In this document: one piece after another, positions 28,386 through 38,089 of the stretch
Numbering within the stretch: the stretch's first letter is position 1
How the letters are laid out: the number at the start of each line of letters is the position of its first letter
Assembly: GCA_947039395.1 (NCBI GenBank)
Contig: CAMQYS010000001.1
Coordinates: forward strand, 62,001 to 126,000
Origin: an uncultured Deferribacteraceae bacterium
GTDB taxonomy: Bacteria; Chrysiogenota; Deferribacteres; Deferribacterales; Mucispirillaceae
Direction: 5' to 3'
Length of the DNA: 64,000 nt
Translations under genes and position numbers: made by a program
Notes under the pieces: generated by a model
Database searches by the model: none
Told to the model about the DNA's origin: nothing
What the model saw: only the letters and a program-made list of their open reading frames with translations

Positions 28386-28470
28386 TAATCAACTTAGCAA
28401 ACTTACGCTTACCAACTTTTAAAAAACTACTTAATCAACTTAGCAAACTTACGCTTACCAACTTTTAAAA
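28386..28470. repeat. Duplicated tail of tyrS
   Basis: The last 39 bases of similar sequence in tyrS (28432-28470) occur again, exactly, at 28386-28424, 46 bases further downstream. The copy lies beyond the tyrS stop, and a more degenerate third copy may precede it (about 28350-28385). The pattern is a tandem duplication that repeats the codons of [11 protein letters not shown] in the 3' region. Confidence 0.9.
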
Positions 28471-29608
28471 TACACTCACTATCTACTACTACACTAAGAT
28501 CTGTTATTCTTTCATTATTTAAAGTGATACCACCTTGCTCTGCTAAACGTCTAGCATTTGAACGACTATCTGTAAAGTTTAAACTCATTACTATATCAAG
28601 AAGAGTTTCGCCCTTTAACCTATACTCTACAATATCATCTGGAATCTCTTTCTTTGCAAAAATCTTCTCAAACTTCTCTCTAGCTTCAATCGCCTTTTCT
28701 GATGAATGATAACGTTCTATAATCTCCATCGCAAAAAGTTTCTTAGCTTCCATAGGATGAAGTGTTCCACTCGCAATATCTATCTTCATCTGCTCTATCT
28801 CTTTTATACTTTTATCTGATAACAGTGTATAGTATTTCATCATTAAATCATCTGAAATTGACATCAACTTACCGAACATATCATCTGATGATTCTGATAT
28901 TCCAACGTAGTTGCCTAATGATTTACTCATCTTCATCACGCCATCTAAACCTTCAATAATAGGCATAGTAATAGCAATCTGTGGCTTAAGTCCATAATCT
29001 CTTAACAACTCTCTACCAACTAATAAATTAAATTTTTGATCTGTGCCACCTAGTTCAATATCAGCTTTCATAGCAACAGAATCATAACCTTGCATCAACG
29101 GATATAAAAATTCGTGAACTCCTATCGGTTGATGATCTTTATATCGTTTTGCAAAATCATCACGCTCTAAAATTCTTGCAACAGTATATTTCGACATCAA
29201 CTCTAAAACACCACGCGTACCTAACTTATCTAACCATACAGAGTTAAACATTATATCTGTTTTATCTGGATCTAAAATTTTATAAACCTGTTCTTTATAC
29301 GTCTCTGCATTAGATAAAACTTCTTCCTTAGTCAACGCTTTACGAGTTTCTGATTTACCTGATGGATCACCTATCATACCTGTGAAATCACCGATTAAAA
29401 ATTTTACGTTATGTCCTAAATCTTGGAAATGTTTAAGCTTCTGCAACACAACCGTATGCCCTAAGTGAAGATCTGGAGCTGTTGGATCAAACCCAGCTTT
29501 AACCGTTAACGGTCTACCCTCTTTCAACTTAGAGATTAAATCATCTAATGAAATAATCTCCTCTGTACCACGTTTTATAAGCTCTAAGGACTGATCTATA
29601 TCTATCAC
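28427..29608 (-). CDS. tyrS: Tyrosyl-tRNA synthetase
   Basis: 393 residues, class I aminoacyl-tRNA synthetase. The HIGH motif is HLGH in [19 protein letters not shown], and KMSKS appears in [14 protein letters not shown]. The tyrosine pocket [16 protein letters not shown] is intact, and a C-terminal S4 domain ([17 protein letters not shown]) ends the protein. The start is taken as GTG at 29608 because GGAG lies 6 bases before it; a TTG at 29623 is the longer alternative. Confidence 0.96.
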   Translation of the reverse strand: MIDIDQSLELIKRGTEEIISLDDLISKLKEGRPLTVKAGFDPTAPDLHLGHTVVLQKLKHFQDLGHNVKFLIGDFTGMIGDPSGKSETRKALTKEEVLSNAETYKEQVYKILDPDKTDIMFNSVWLDKLGTRGVLELMSKYTVARILERDDFAKRYKDHQPIGVHEFLYPLMQGYDSVAMKADIELGGTDQKFNLLVGRELLRDYGLKPQIAITMPIIEGLDGVMKMSKSLGNYVGISESSDDMFGKLMSISDDLMMKYYTLLSDKSIKEIEQMKIDIASGTLHPMEAKKLFAMEIIERYHSSEKAIEAREKFEKIFAKKEIPDDIVEYRLKGETLLDIVMSLNFTDSRSNARRLAEQGGITLNNERITDLSVVVDSECILKVGKRKFAKLIK

Positions 29609-29667
29609 AATATCTCCAAACAATAATTAATTTATCATACCTAAAGTTTTTAAACCAACACACTAAT

Positions 29668-30459
29668 CTAAAAAATTAATAACACTAAATAACAAACTGA
29701 TAACGCTGGTGCAAACGGGATACGAATATCATTAATGCTAAATCCTCGTTTCTTAAAATTATATCTCATCATTAACCATGTAATAATTCCAACCATAGAT
29801 GACACAATCAAAATAAACGATATATGTAACACAAGCTCTGTTGCATTATAATATGGAATGCACATAATAATTGCACCAAACAATATTATATCGCCATCAC
29901 CCATTGAATCTCTTTTAAAAATCACTCTCATCGTTGCAGATAAAAGATATAACAGTAAAAAACCTGCTGCAAATCCCATCAATCTATTACTAAAATATAG
30001 ATCACCAACTCTTAAAAAACCTGCATCTATCAACGGTAATAATATCAATATTATTAGATAAATCTCTGGGATCATACCTGAGGTAAATTTATCATCTAAT
30101 GATGTTACAATATCTGTAAACGATATCAATATTAAAATATAAACAACAGATATTTTAAAAACTATATCCCCAATCGTTGCTGATGAAAAATTGTATACGA
30201 AAAGAAATAGTATTGGAGTAATTAACTCCAATACTAAATATATAATCGGTATCTTAACGTTACATTTACGACATCTACCCTTTAACATTATATAACTTAT
30301 AACTGGGATATTATCGTAAAAACTTATCTTACTTCTACATTTTGGACACTCTGATCTAACTGGTGTTAATATAGATCCACCGTATGGAATTCTATAAACC
30401 AACACAGATGCAAAACTTCCAAGAATTAAACCAAGTAAAATAATTATAACGCTTACCAT
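29668..30459 (-). CDS. pilD: Prepilin peptidase (type IV leader peptidase)
   Basis: 263 residues, polytopic aspartic protease that cleaves and N-methylates type IV pilins and pseudopilins. The cytosolic zinc loop is present (CPKC ... CRKC), followed by GRCRKCNVKIP. The catalytic aspartates are in SFTDIVTSLDDK and in the GDGD of MGDGDIILFGAI. About seven membrane segments are visible. It starts 9 bases after the lpxI stop. Its pilin substrates are not in the window. Confidence 0.93.
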   Translation of the reverse strand: MVSVIIILLGLILGSFASVLVYRIPYGGSILTPVRSECPKCRSKISFYDNIPVISYIMLKGRCRKCNVKIPIIYLVLELITPILFLFVYNFSSATIGDIVFKISVVYILILISFTDIVTSLDDKFTSGMIPEIYLIILILLPLIDAGFLRVGDLYFSNRLMGFAAGFLLLYLLSATMRVIFKRDSMGDGDIILFGAIIMCIPYYNATELVLHISFILIVSSMVGIITWLMMRYNFKKRGFSINDIRIPFAPALSVCYLVLLIF

Positions 30460-30468
30460 AGATAAATA

Positions 30469-31311
30469 TTACGCCTCAAATAAAGTAGGTTTATATAAAT
30501 CTTTTGGATCAAAAACAAGAAAAATCATATCGTTATTGTTTGCAAACTCTATACACTCCTGCAAACCAACAACTAATGTTTTTCCAGCTTCAACTGCTAA
30601 AACTTTACCTTTATTTTCAACAACAGCTTTAAATGAAGCCATGCCTACTACTGGTAGATCAAACCTATCATCTTGTTGAGGTTTAGCTGCTTTAACAACA
30701 ACCGCATCCTCTACAGCTAATTGACAACCTCTTGCAATTGTCTTATCTGTCCCTTCTGCTGATTCCACAGCCATAACATTAAGTTTTTTGACAACTACTG
30801 TTTGTCCAACATCTAATCTACCAAGCTCACACGCAACCGTGTAGCCAAATTCAATATCTCTCATCATCGCTTTTGTAGGCTTAGATTTTGAATACACACC
30901 TATCTCTGGAACTATCTTCGCCAATACTTCTGACTGTGACATAATTGTTATACCTCTACTTTCAAATTCTTTAACTAATGCATAATGTATAGTATCATTG
31001 TTCCTATTTTTCAATCTAAATAATATCCATAAAGCTCGTAAATCTGGTTTTAAATTTCCATCATCTAAAACCGTTTTATCCATCTTACCTATCATAAGTA
31101 GATGAGTAATACCTTCTTTCTTAAAAATACTTAATACCTTGCCAACTTTAGCGATACCCGTCAAATATACTCTACTAACAATCTTCTCTAACCTAGCCTT
31201 AACATCATTATCATTAAAAACAATAGATATCGTATCAATACCTTTCTCTTTTAACGCCTCTGCAGCTAGTATCGGTAAATTTCCATCACCCGATATTAAT
31301 GCAACCTTCAT
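30469..31311 (-). CDS. lpxI: UDP-2,3-diacylglucosamine pyrophosphatase LpxI
   Basis: 280 residues, the LpxH substitute that makes 2,3-diacylglucosamine 1-phosphate for lipid A. Family blocks are ALISGDGNLPILAAEAL, HLLMIGKMDKTVL, LKPDLRALWIL, VACELGRLDVGQTVVVK, AVESAEGTDKTIARG and the C-terminal VVGMASFKAVVENKGKVLAVEAG. Its ATG overlaps the TAA of the preceding oxidoreductase (TAATG), a strong coupling. Confidence 0.95.
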   Translation of the reverse strand: MKVALISGDGNLPILAAEALKEKGIDTISIVFNDNDVKARLEKIVSRVYLTGIAKVGKVLSIFKKEGITHLLMIGKMDKTVLDDGNLKPDLRALWILFRLKNRNNDTIHYALVKEFESRGITIMSQSEVLAKIVPEIGVYSKSKPTKAMMRDIEFGYTVACELGRLDVGQTVVVKKLNVMAVESAEGTDKTIARGCQLAVEDAVVVKAAKPQQDDRFDLPVVGMASFKAVVENKGKVLAVEAGKTLVVGLQECIEFANNNDMIFLVFDPKDLYKPTLFEA

Positions 31312-32285
31312 TATAAAACTACCTCCTCTCCATAAAGATTTTTCTTTATCAAATTATCTATAATGAGAGCCACTTGTAACGAACGTAAATCGTGCTCTAC
31401 TGTAACTTCTCTACTCTTCTTACCTGAAATACAATCTATAAAATGCGTGATCTCTAATTTTAACGGATTATCCTTATACACAAAAAGACGCTCTTGAGTA
31501 AACTCATTTTTATAGCGTACTTCATTATCTCCAAATGACTGCTCTGTCTGTCCTGATCTAAATATATTTATATCTTGTGATGTAAAATCTAAAACAATTA
31601 ATGAATCCTCTTCATATATAGTCATCAATCTCTCTTTCATCTGTGATACCCTACTCACATGAATATGTGCTACTGTACCGTTCTCAAATAAAAGATTAAC
31701 TGATGCAAAATCAGCTATACTAGATTTTATAGGTGCCCCCATAACTTGAATAACTTTAACTGTTGATCCAACAATATTGATAATTATATCTATATCATGA
31801 ATCATTAAATCTAAAACAATACTATCTGATATAAAGTTATGATTAAATGGACCTACACGTTTTGAATCAATCAATATGGGATTATTGGATATCTTTTTGA
31901 ACTCTGATATAGCTCCGTTAAATCTTTCAACGTGTCCTATATGTAAAACAAGATTTTTGCTTTGTGCTATTTCAAAAAGCTCATTGGCTTGATCGTAATC
32001 TGTTGTTATCGGTTTCTCTACTAATAAATGCTTACCTAATAATAAACACTCTTTCGCTATCTCATAATGATATCTTGTCGGAGCTGCAATCGTTACTGCA
32101 TCAACAGTATCTAACATATCTCGGTAATCCTTATATCCTTTAACTCCTGCTTGTGATGACAATAATGACAAATTATTTTCATCTACATCAGAAATACCTA
32201 CAAGTTCCATACCTTTTATTTCAGGAGTAAGGTTTAGATGATACTTACCCATCTTTCCTATACCTATAATTCCTGTTCTTACCAT
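31311..32285 (-). CDS. Gfo/Idh/MocA-family oxidoreductase in the lipid A operon
   Basis: 324 residues. An N-terminal Rossmann fold (TGIGIGIGKMG-type: IIGIGKMGKYHL), the family EKP motif (HLLVEKPITTDYDQA) and the MIHDIDI region are clear. Such enzymes use NAD(P) on sugars. Position between lpxA and lpxI, with coupled starts, implies a sugar-nucleotide substrate. GnnA, which with aminotransferase GnnB makes the GlcNAc3N unit of some lipid A, belongs to this family and lies beside lpxA in those bacteria, but no GnnB is in the window. Function inferred from context. Confidence 0.8.
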   Translation of the reverse strand: MVRTGIIGIGKMGKYHLNLTPEIKGMELVGISDVDENNLSLLSSQAGVKGYKDYRDMLDTVDAVTIAAPTRYHYEIAKECLLLGKHLLVEKPITTDYDQANELFEIAQSKNLVLHIGHVERFNGAISEFKKISNNPILIDSKRVGPFNHNFISDSIVLDLMIHDIDIIINIVGSTVKVIQVMGAPIKSSIADFASVNLLFENGTVAHIHVSRVSQMKERLMTIYEEDSLIVLDFTSQDINIFRSGQTEQSFGDNEVRYKNEFTQERLFVYKDNPLKLEITHFIDCISGKKSREVTVEHDLRSLQVALIIDNLIKKNLYGEEVVL

Positions 32286-32305
32286 AATATTAATCCACCC
32301 TTATA

Positions 32306-33079
32306 TTATTTTCTAAGTAATGGTTTCTTTGAGCTAATTAAAAAATCTCTAAATTTTATTATCTCGTCATATTGAACAAGATTACTTAAACTATCTATAA
32401 CATTATTCTTTGAAAGAGACATATCCATCAATATTGATAAAGCTGTCTTAATCTCCAACCTTACCTCTGGCTTAACTCCACTTCTTTTCAGCCCAACAAC
32501 ATTTAGACCTTGAATTTTAATATCAGATCCAGCAGCTAAAATATATGGAGCTATATCCATGCGAACAGATGATGCTCCACCTAACATAGCATGTGATCCT
32601 ATAGAAATAAACTGATGCAATGCACAACAGCCACCAAGAATAGCACCCTCACCTATATGACTATGACCACCTATCATAGTGCCTGTTGAAATAATAACAT
32701 TATCTCCTAATATACAATCATGACTTACATGAGTTAAAGTCATAACAAAAACATTATCTCCTAAAACTGTTTCCCAATTCTCTTTAGTCGTACCTCTATG
32801 AATTGGAGCACTCTCTCTTATAATACAGTTCTTACCTATCTTTAATCTAGTATCTTCACCTTTATAACTATAGTCTTGAGGATCAGCACCTAAATGACTA
32901 AAAGGATATATCTTTGTTCCTTCGCCTATCTCTGTATATTTATCAATGTAACTATTACGACCTATCCAAACATTGTCACCTATTTTACATCCTTTGCCGA
33001 TATAAACTCCAGCTTCAATGATTGCTGTATCAGAGATCTCAGAAGAACTATCAATTTCTGCTGTTTTATGAATTGACAT
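32306..33079 (-). CDS. lpxA: UDP-N-acetylglucosamine acyltransferase LpxA
   Basis: 257 residues, first committed step of lipid A synthesis. The left-handed beta-helix hexapeptide repeats run from residue 5 to about 180 (IYPFSHLGADPQD, ESAPIHRGT, FVMTLTHVSHDCILGDNVIIS). The catalytic His sits in THVSHDC. The C-terminal helical domain has LNVVGLKRSGV. GGAGATTGTT precedes the ATG. It follows fabZ by 15 bases. Confidence 0.97.
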   Translation of the reverse strand: MSIHKTAEIDSSSEISDTAIIEAGVYIGKGCKIGDNVWIGRNSYIDKYTEIGEGTKIYPFSHLGADPQDYSYKGEDTRLKIGKNCIIRESAPIHRGTTKENWETVLGDNVFVMTLTHVSHDCILGDNVIISTGTMIGGHSHIGEGAILGGCCALHQFISIGSHAMLGGASSVRMDIAPYILAAGSDIKIQGLNVVGLKRSGVKPEVRLEIKTALSILMDMSLSKNNVIDSLSNLVQYDEIIKFRDFLISSKKPLLRK

Positions 33080-33094
33080 AACAATCTCCGTAAA

Positions 33095-33550
33095 TTAGCT
33101 AGACATATATAATGACATCGATGTTGAACATGCAAGCTTTCCATCAACTGTAGCTTTACACTCAAAATACCACAAATTCATCTTATCTTTTATATACTTA
33201 GACTCTAATGTAAGGACATCGCCCGGTCTTACTTGTGCCTTAAATTTACTATTATCTAACGATGTGAAAAAACAATCTTTTATTAAATTTATATCACTGC
33301 CTCTATCATCAAATATCAACTTAGCTAATACACCTGATACTTGTGCTAAAGACTCAAGAATAACAACTCCTGGAAGGATCGGATATGTTGGAAAATGTCC
33401 TTGGAAAAAATTCTCGTTTATTGTTACATTCTTCACACCTACAATACTATCCTCTGTGAATGAAAGAATTTTATCTAAAAATAAAAATGGGTATCTATGT
33501 GGTAGATACACTTCCCTTATCTCATCTATATTAATTACTCTTGTCTTCAA
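33095..33550 (-). CDS. fabZ: 3-hydroxyacyl-ACP dehydratase FabZ
   Basis: 151 residues from a TTG start. The hot-dog fold shows the catalytic His in LPHRYPFLFLDKI and the catalytic Glu in VVILESLAQVSG, with FFQGHFPTYPILPG between. The TTG at 33550 has GGAGG 10 bases upstream, inside the 3' end of lpxD, and overlaps lpxD by 20 bases. A longer frame from 33610 lies within lpxD and has no family match. It makes the acyl-ACP pool shared by fatty acids and lipid A. Confidence 0.95.
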   Translation of the reverse strand: MKTRVINIDEIREVYLPHRYPFLFLDKILSFTEDSIVGVKNVTINENFFQGHFPTYPILPGVVILESLAQVSGVLAKLIFDDRGSDINLIKDCFFTSLDNSKFKAQVRPGDVLTLESKYIKDKMNLWYFECKATVDGKLACSTSMSLYMSS

Positions 33551-34568
33551 GATCTTTGATCCTCCTTTGTAATTCTGGTAATTTAGAAAAAATTGCAACA
33601 GATTTTGCATATTTTACTAGTGGCATACATGGTGAACCCATATATAAACCCGGTTCCTTAATATCATTACTAATTCCTGCTTGTCCACCAAATGTAGTAT
33701 TAGATACTATATTTACATGATCAGAGAAACCAGCTTGACCTGCAACTAAAACATGATCTCCAACTATCATTGATCCTGAAAACCCTGCTTGTGATGCAAC
33801 TAAACATGAGTTACCTAATATTGTGTTGTGTCCAACCATAACAAGAGCTGCAAGTTTTGTTCCTTTAGATATTATGGTTGAACCTAATGTAGCTCTATCT
33901 ACACAGGCATTCGCACCTATTTCAACATAATCATCAAGTATAACATTACCCTTCTGCTGAATTCTTATAGGTAGATCTGCTGTTGGTATAAACCCAAAAC
34001 CATCTCCACCTATCACAGCACCTGAATGGATAATAACATTATCTCCGATTACTACATCGTCATAAATAGTTACATTAGGATAAATTATACAGTTAGAACC
34101 AATAGTTACAGAATTACCTATAACCACATTATGCCTAATAATCGTATTAGAACCTATAACTGTATTATCACCAAGTACTACAAAATGCCCTATCTCTACA
34201 GGAGATGAAATATCTGCCGACTCACTTATTATAGAGTGAGATGAAATACTATGTTTAACGGCTTCTTCTGGAAAAAATAAATTCAGTAACTTAACAACAG
34301 AAAGTCTGCTGTCACTAACTTTAAGTATAGGCTTACCAAAATCCTGTTTCCTCTTATATATATCATCTGAAATAATTAAAGCAGTTGCATCGCCATCATA
34401 AAGCTTTAATTTTGAGGTTAATGACAATATAGAAATTGTATTAATAACCTGAAAATCAATAGATGAGATACCATTCACTTCAATATCATCACCTATCAAC
34501 TCTGCACCGATTAACTCTGCAAGAAATGATAACTTATAATATGGTAAAGATAATTTACTATCTTTCAT
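33531..34568 (-). CDS. lpxD: UDP-3-O-acylglucosamine N-acyltransferase LpxD
   Basis: 345 residues. An N-terminal uridine-binding domain (about 1-100, ISSIDFQVINTISILS) precedes long hexapeptide repeats (FVVLGDNTVIGSNTIIRHNV and GDGFGFIPTADLPIRIQQ). The catalytic His lies in VGHNTILGNSCLVASQAGFSG. A short coiled coil ends the protein (LPELQRRIKDLEDKSN). It begins directly after the skp stop with no gap and overlaps fabZ. Confidence 0.96.
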   Translation of the reverse strand: MKDSKLSLPYYKLSFLAELIGAELIGDDIEVNGISSIDFQVINTISILSLTSKLKLYDGDATALIISDDIYKRKQDFGKPILKVSDSRLSVVKLLNLFFPEEAVKHSISSHSIISESADISSPVEIGHFVVLGDNTVIGSNTIIRHNVVIGNSVTIGSNCIIYPNVTIYDDVVIGDNVIIHSGAVIGGDGFGFIPTADLPIRIQQKGNVILDDYVEIGANACVDRATLGSTIISKGTKLAALVMVGHNTILGNSCLVASQAGFSGSMIVGDHVLVAGQAGFSDHVNIVSNTTFGGQAGISNDIKEPGLYMGSPCMPLVKYAKSVAIFSKLPELQRRIKDLEDKSN

Positions 34569-35087
34569 TTACTTCTTTTTCCATACTGCATTATATCTTT
34601 TAACAATCTCTGCAGTGATATCTAATTTAGGATTTACATACGCCGCACCTGCTTCTTTTGCTTCAAGAATAAGATCTATCTTCTTCTCTTTTGCATATGC
34701 GTCAATAATTTCTTTCATCTCCACAACTATACCACTAACAAGTTGCATCTGCTTACGTTGCAATTCATCGCCTGTATCTTTCTCTAATCTTTCAAGCTCT
34801 ACTTTCTTCTTTTGAACATCAGCAACTTTTTTCTGTAAAGCAGCTTGAGTTAAAACACCTCTTTGTGTTTCTATCTCTTTAGATATTGTTTCAACCTCTT
34901 TAGCAATCCTTACACCTCTTGCTTGTGCTGCTTCTAACTCTTTCTGTAATGCAGTATTAGCTTTTTTACCTGCTTCTGATTCATTCATCGCTCTTTCAAG
35001 ATCTATTATCGCAATAGATACCTGTGCTGATGCTGTGCCTAATGCAAAAAACAACGTAATCAATGTAAAATACAAAACTTTTTTCAT
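34569..35087 (-). CDS. skp: Skp/OmpH-family periplasmic chaperone
   Basis: 172 residues with signal peptide MKKVLYFTLITLFFALGTASA. The mature protein is largely a coiled coil rich in Lys, Glu, Gln and Ala (LEAAQARGVRIAKEVETISK, QKKVADVQKKKVELERLEKD) with the C-terminal IDLILEAKEAGAAYVNPKLDIT block. It holds unfolded outer-membrane proteins for BamA, whose gene is next to it. GGAG lies 10 bases before the ATG at 35087; the GTG at 35102 contains that site and is rejected. Confidence 0.93.
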   Translation of the reverse strand: MKKVLYFTLITLFFALGTASAQVSIAIIDLERAMNESEAGKKANTALQKELEAAQARGVRIAKEVETISKEIETQRGVLTQAALQKKVADVQKKKVELERLEKDTGDELQRKQMQLVSGIVVEMKEIIDAYAKEKKIDLILEAKEAGAAYVNPKLDITAEIVKRYNAVWKKK

Positions 35088-35206
35088 AAATATAATCTCC
35101 ACTTTATAGTATTATAAGAAATTTTAACCAAAACAGCAATTACATATTATAATTAGAATACTCAAATATTAAAAATTCGTATTAAAATAATAATTACATA
35201 TCATAA

Positions 35207-37471
35207 CTAGAACGTTCCACCTATTGAAAATTCAAATCTGTATGGATCTTCATCTGGTTTCTTATCTAACTTATATCCGAACTCTAATCTAAATACACCC
35301 ATAGGAGTTGACCAGCGTATACCTGCTCCAATAGACTCTCTTGTACCATTTTCAAATAAATTCTCACCAACATCATTTACTTGTCCGATATCAAAAAATA
35401 TTAATCCTCTAAGTTTAATATCCTCTTTTAATGGAAAAATTAACTCTATATTTCCTTGCGCAAACTTATCCCCACCATATCTATAGCCTGCACTATCAAC
35501 TGGAGATATATCACCGTATCCAAAACCCCTAATACTATTTATTCCACCTAATCTAAATCTCTCATCTATAGGAATAGGGGCATCACTTGTTGGAAAAATA
35601 AATCCTATTTTAACTCTTAAAAATAAAACTATATTTGCAAATAAAGGTATGAACTGAACACTCTCTGCTCCTACTTTTACAAAATCAGCATCTCCACCGA
35701 AAATTGTTCCAGCAAGATCTACATAAAGCTCACTCTTATTACCCTTTTTAGGATCTATATAGTTATCTAAATTATTCCATATGATTGATGGTGAGAAACT
35801 ATGTGTCCATATATCTCCAGCTTGACTTTTTATAATCTCTGAAGCATCTGCTGGTATATCATCTATATCAACATTATATATAGAAAATCTGTAGTTCATA
35901 AATAAACGACGCTTAACAATCGCATGACCTACACGGATAGATCCACCTGTTGATGTTCTTGTATATTCATCCCACACATATGTCATACTAAATGCATCAA
36001 GCCCTGCCGATACCTGCCAATCAAATAACCACGGCTCTGTATAACTAAATGAGAAATCTGTACGAATTTTAGAAACTTCTGCTTGTAAAGATACTGTATG
36101 TCCTAAACCTAAGAAGTTGTTACGCTGTAACTGAACTGAACCTAATAAACCATCAAGTGTTGAGTATGCTACACCAAATGTGAATGAACCTGTTGATTCC
36201 TCTTCTACAGTGATTACTACATCAACTGTATCTGGAGTTACCTGTACCTCTCTTATCTCAACATTAGAAAAATACCCAGTAGACATAATATTAGCACGTG
36301 CTTGATTGAGATATGAACTATTATATATCTCACCTTCCATCTGATCTATCTGACGTCTTATTACATTATCACGAGTTGTTCTATTTCCCTCAATCTCAAT
36401 CCTGTTAACTCTAACTAAATTACCTGTATCAATCTTATAGGTGATATCAACTTCTTTCGTTTCATCATCTAAATTAATAATAGGTTCAATGTTTGCATAC
36501 GCATAACCTATTGATGAAAACTTACCTGTTAAATTAAGAATATCTTGTTGATAATTTTGAATATTAAATATGCCACCTTCTTCTAATAATGTAGCTTTTT
36601 CTAGATCTTCAAGAGAGACAACTGAATTTTCTGTATAAGCTATTGATCTAACTTTATACTGGGAATTCTCTTCTATTTTGATAGTCATATTAATCTTATG
36701 AGGATCATCACCATCTATACTTAATTCAGGTTCTGAAACAGAAACTTTAGCGTAACCTTCTGTAAGATATAAAAATCTAATAATCTCTCTTGTTGCTACC
36801 ATCATATCTTTCTGAATTTTACCACTCGATGATATGATCGTCCAAAAATGACGCTCTTGAGTTGGTATAGCACTTTTAATTTTATCATCAGATATATTTT
36901 TGTTACCTATTAATATAATATTATATATCTTTGATTTAGAGGCTTCCTCAATTGTGAAAATAACATCTACACTATTTACAGTTCTCTCTTCTATACTAAA
37001 ATCTATCTTTGTGCCGAATCTATTTTCATCTTCATAGAAAGCAAGTAGATCCATCATAGCTTTTTCAACAGCGATAAAACTTAATTTATCTCCCCTCTTC
37101 AATGATATCTCGTCCTTTAACTTAGAAGATTTTTCAGTTTTATTTCCTTCAAACCTAATACTTGATATAAGTGGCATCTCATCAATTATATATTTTAGAA
37201 TAACTTTACCATCAACAACTTCAAAATCTACACCGATATCTAAAAACAACCCCGTTGAATATAATGTTTTAACCGTTTCATCAATCAACTCAATACTATA
37301 TTCATCTCCTGCTTTTAATGTGTACTGTTCAATATTTGATAAAGGTACACGACGATATCCTTCCACAATAACCTCATCAATAACAGCAGCTATTGATTCA
37401 GCTGACAATAAATGAAATGAAAGAATAGTAAAATTTAATAAAAGAACCGTTTTAAAGAAAAACCTCAACAT
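35207..37471 (-). CDS. bamA: Outer-membrane assembly factor BamA
   Basis: 754 residues with a signal peptide (MLRFFFKTVLLLNFTILSFHLLSA). About five POTRA domains follow (residues 30-430; VIVEGYRRVPLSNIEQ opens the first, IEGNRTTRDNVIRRQ the last). The C-terminal barrel has the conserved RLGGINSIRGFGYGDISP lid-loop motif (RGF) and ends with FRFEFSIGGTF-type terminal Phe. It inserts barrel proteins such as those at 1-2761. It is followed by skp, as in many genomes. Confidence 0.97.
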   Translation of the reverse strand: MLRFFFKTVLLLNFTILSFHLLSAESIAAVIDEVIVEGYRRVPLSNIEQYTLKAGDEYSIELIDETVKTLYSTGLFLDIGVDFEVVDGKVILKYIIDEMPLISSIRFEGNKTEKSSKLKDEISLKRGDKLSFIAVEKAMMDLLAFYEDENRFGTKIDFSIEERTVNSVDVIFTIEEASKSKIYNIILIGNKNISDDKIKSAIPTQERHFWTIISSSGKIQKDMMVATREIIRFLYLTEGYAKVSVSEPELSIDGDDPHKINMTIKIEENSQYKVRSIAYTENSVVSLEDLEKATLLEEGGIFNIQNYQQDILNLTGKFSSIGYAYANIEPIINLDDETKEVDITYKIDTGNLVRVNRIEIEGNRTTRDNVIRRQIDQMEGEIYNSSYLNQARANIMSTGYFSNVEIREVQVTPDTVDVVITVEEESTGSFTFGVAYSTLDGLLGSVQLQRNNFLGLGHTVSLQAEVSKIRTDFSFSYTEPWLFDWQVSAGLDAFSMTYVWDEYTRTSTGGSIRVGHAIVKRRLFMNYRFSIYNVDIDDIPADASEIIKSQAGDIWTHSFSPSIIWNNLDNYIDPKKGNKSELYVDLAGTIFGGDADFVKVGAESVQFIPLFANIVLFLRVKIGFIFPTSDAPIPIDERFRLGGINSIRGFGYGDISPVDSAGYRYGGDKFAQGNIELIFPLKEDIKLRGLIFFDIGQVNDVGENLFENGTRESIGAGIRWSTPMGVFRLEFGYKLDKKPDEDPYRFEFSIGGTF

Positions 37472-38089
37472 CTAAATACCTAGCTTCGACAAAAATGGCT
37501 TAATAACTGAATGTTTTGTCCTAATTGTATATCTATTTGCAACAAGCCTTGCGGTTGACTGCATTATCGTCTCTAACTCTATCATACCGTTCTTCTTAAT
37601 CGTTTCACCTGTTGACACAAGATCTACTATAAAATCAGATAACCCAACAATAGGTGCGATCTCTATTGAACCGTAAAGTTTTATCGTCTCTACTTCAAAC
37701 CCTTTCTTCATAAAAAATGATTTAGTAATACTTGGATATTTCGTAGCTACTTTCATATTATGATGATAACCTATATTACTATCTTTAATGCCTGCAACAG
37801 ATAACCTACAATGTCCAAAACCTAAATCCATCATCTCAAAAAGATTGGGATTTAACTCCTCTAATATATCTTTACCTATAACTCCAAAATCCGCAGCACC
37901 GTTTTCAACGTAGCTTGGAATATCCATATTACGGATAAGTAAAAATCTGATAGATCTATCTACTGTTGTAAAAATTAATTTACGTGAATTAAAATCTATT
38001 ACATCTCTACTACAAATACCACGCGATACAAAAAGATCTAAACTTTCTTCAGCAAGTCTTCCCTTAGGTAGTGCTATAGAGATACTCAT
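37472..38089 (-). CDS. hisG: ATP phosphoribosyltransferase, short form HisG
   Basis: 205 residues, first step of histidine synthesis. Present are IALPKGRLAEESLDLF, the phosphate-binding GAADFGVIGKDILEE and the VDLVSTGETIKKNGM motif. It lacks the C-terminal regulatory domain of the long form, so it should need a HisZ partner encoded elsewhere. Its ATG overlaps the murA stop (ATGA), coupling it to a cell-wall gene. No other his gene is in the window. Confidence 0.95.
   Translation of the reverse strand: MSISIALPKGRLAEESLDLFVSRGICSRDVIDFNSRKLIFTTVDRSIRFLLIRNMDIPSYVENGAADFGVIGKDILEELNPNLFEMMDLGFGHCRLSVAGIKDSNIGYHHNMKVATKYPSITKSFFMKKGFEVETIKLYGSIEIAPIVGLSDFIVDLVSTGETIKKNGMIELETIMQSTARLVANRYTIRTKHSVIKPFLSKLGI

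Noticed and set aside
33551-33610. FabZ start at 33610
   Set aside because: It lies within the lpxD coding region; the TTG at 33550 has GGAGG in front and fits the family.
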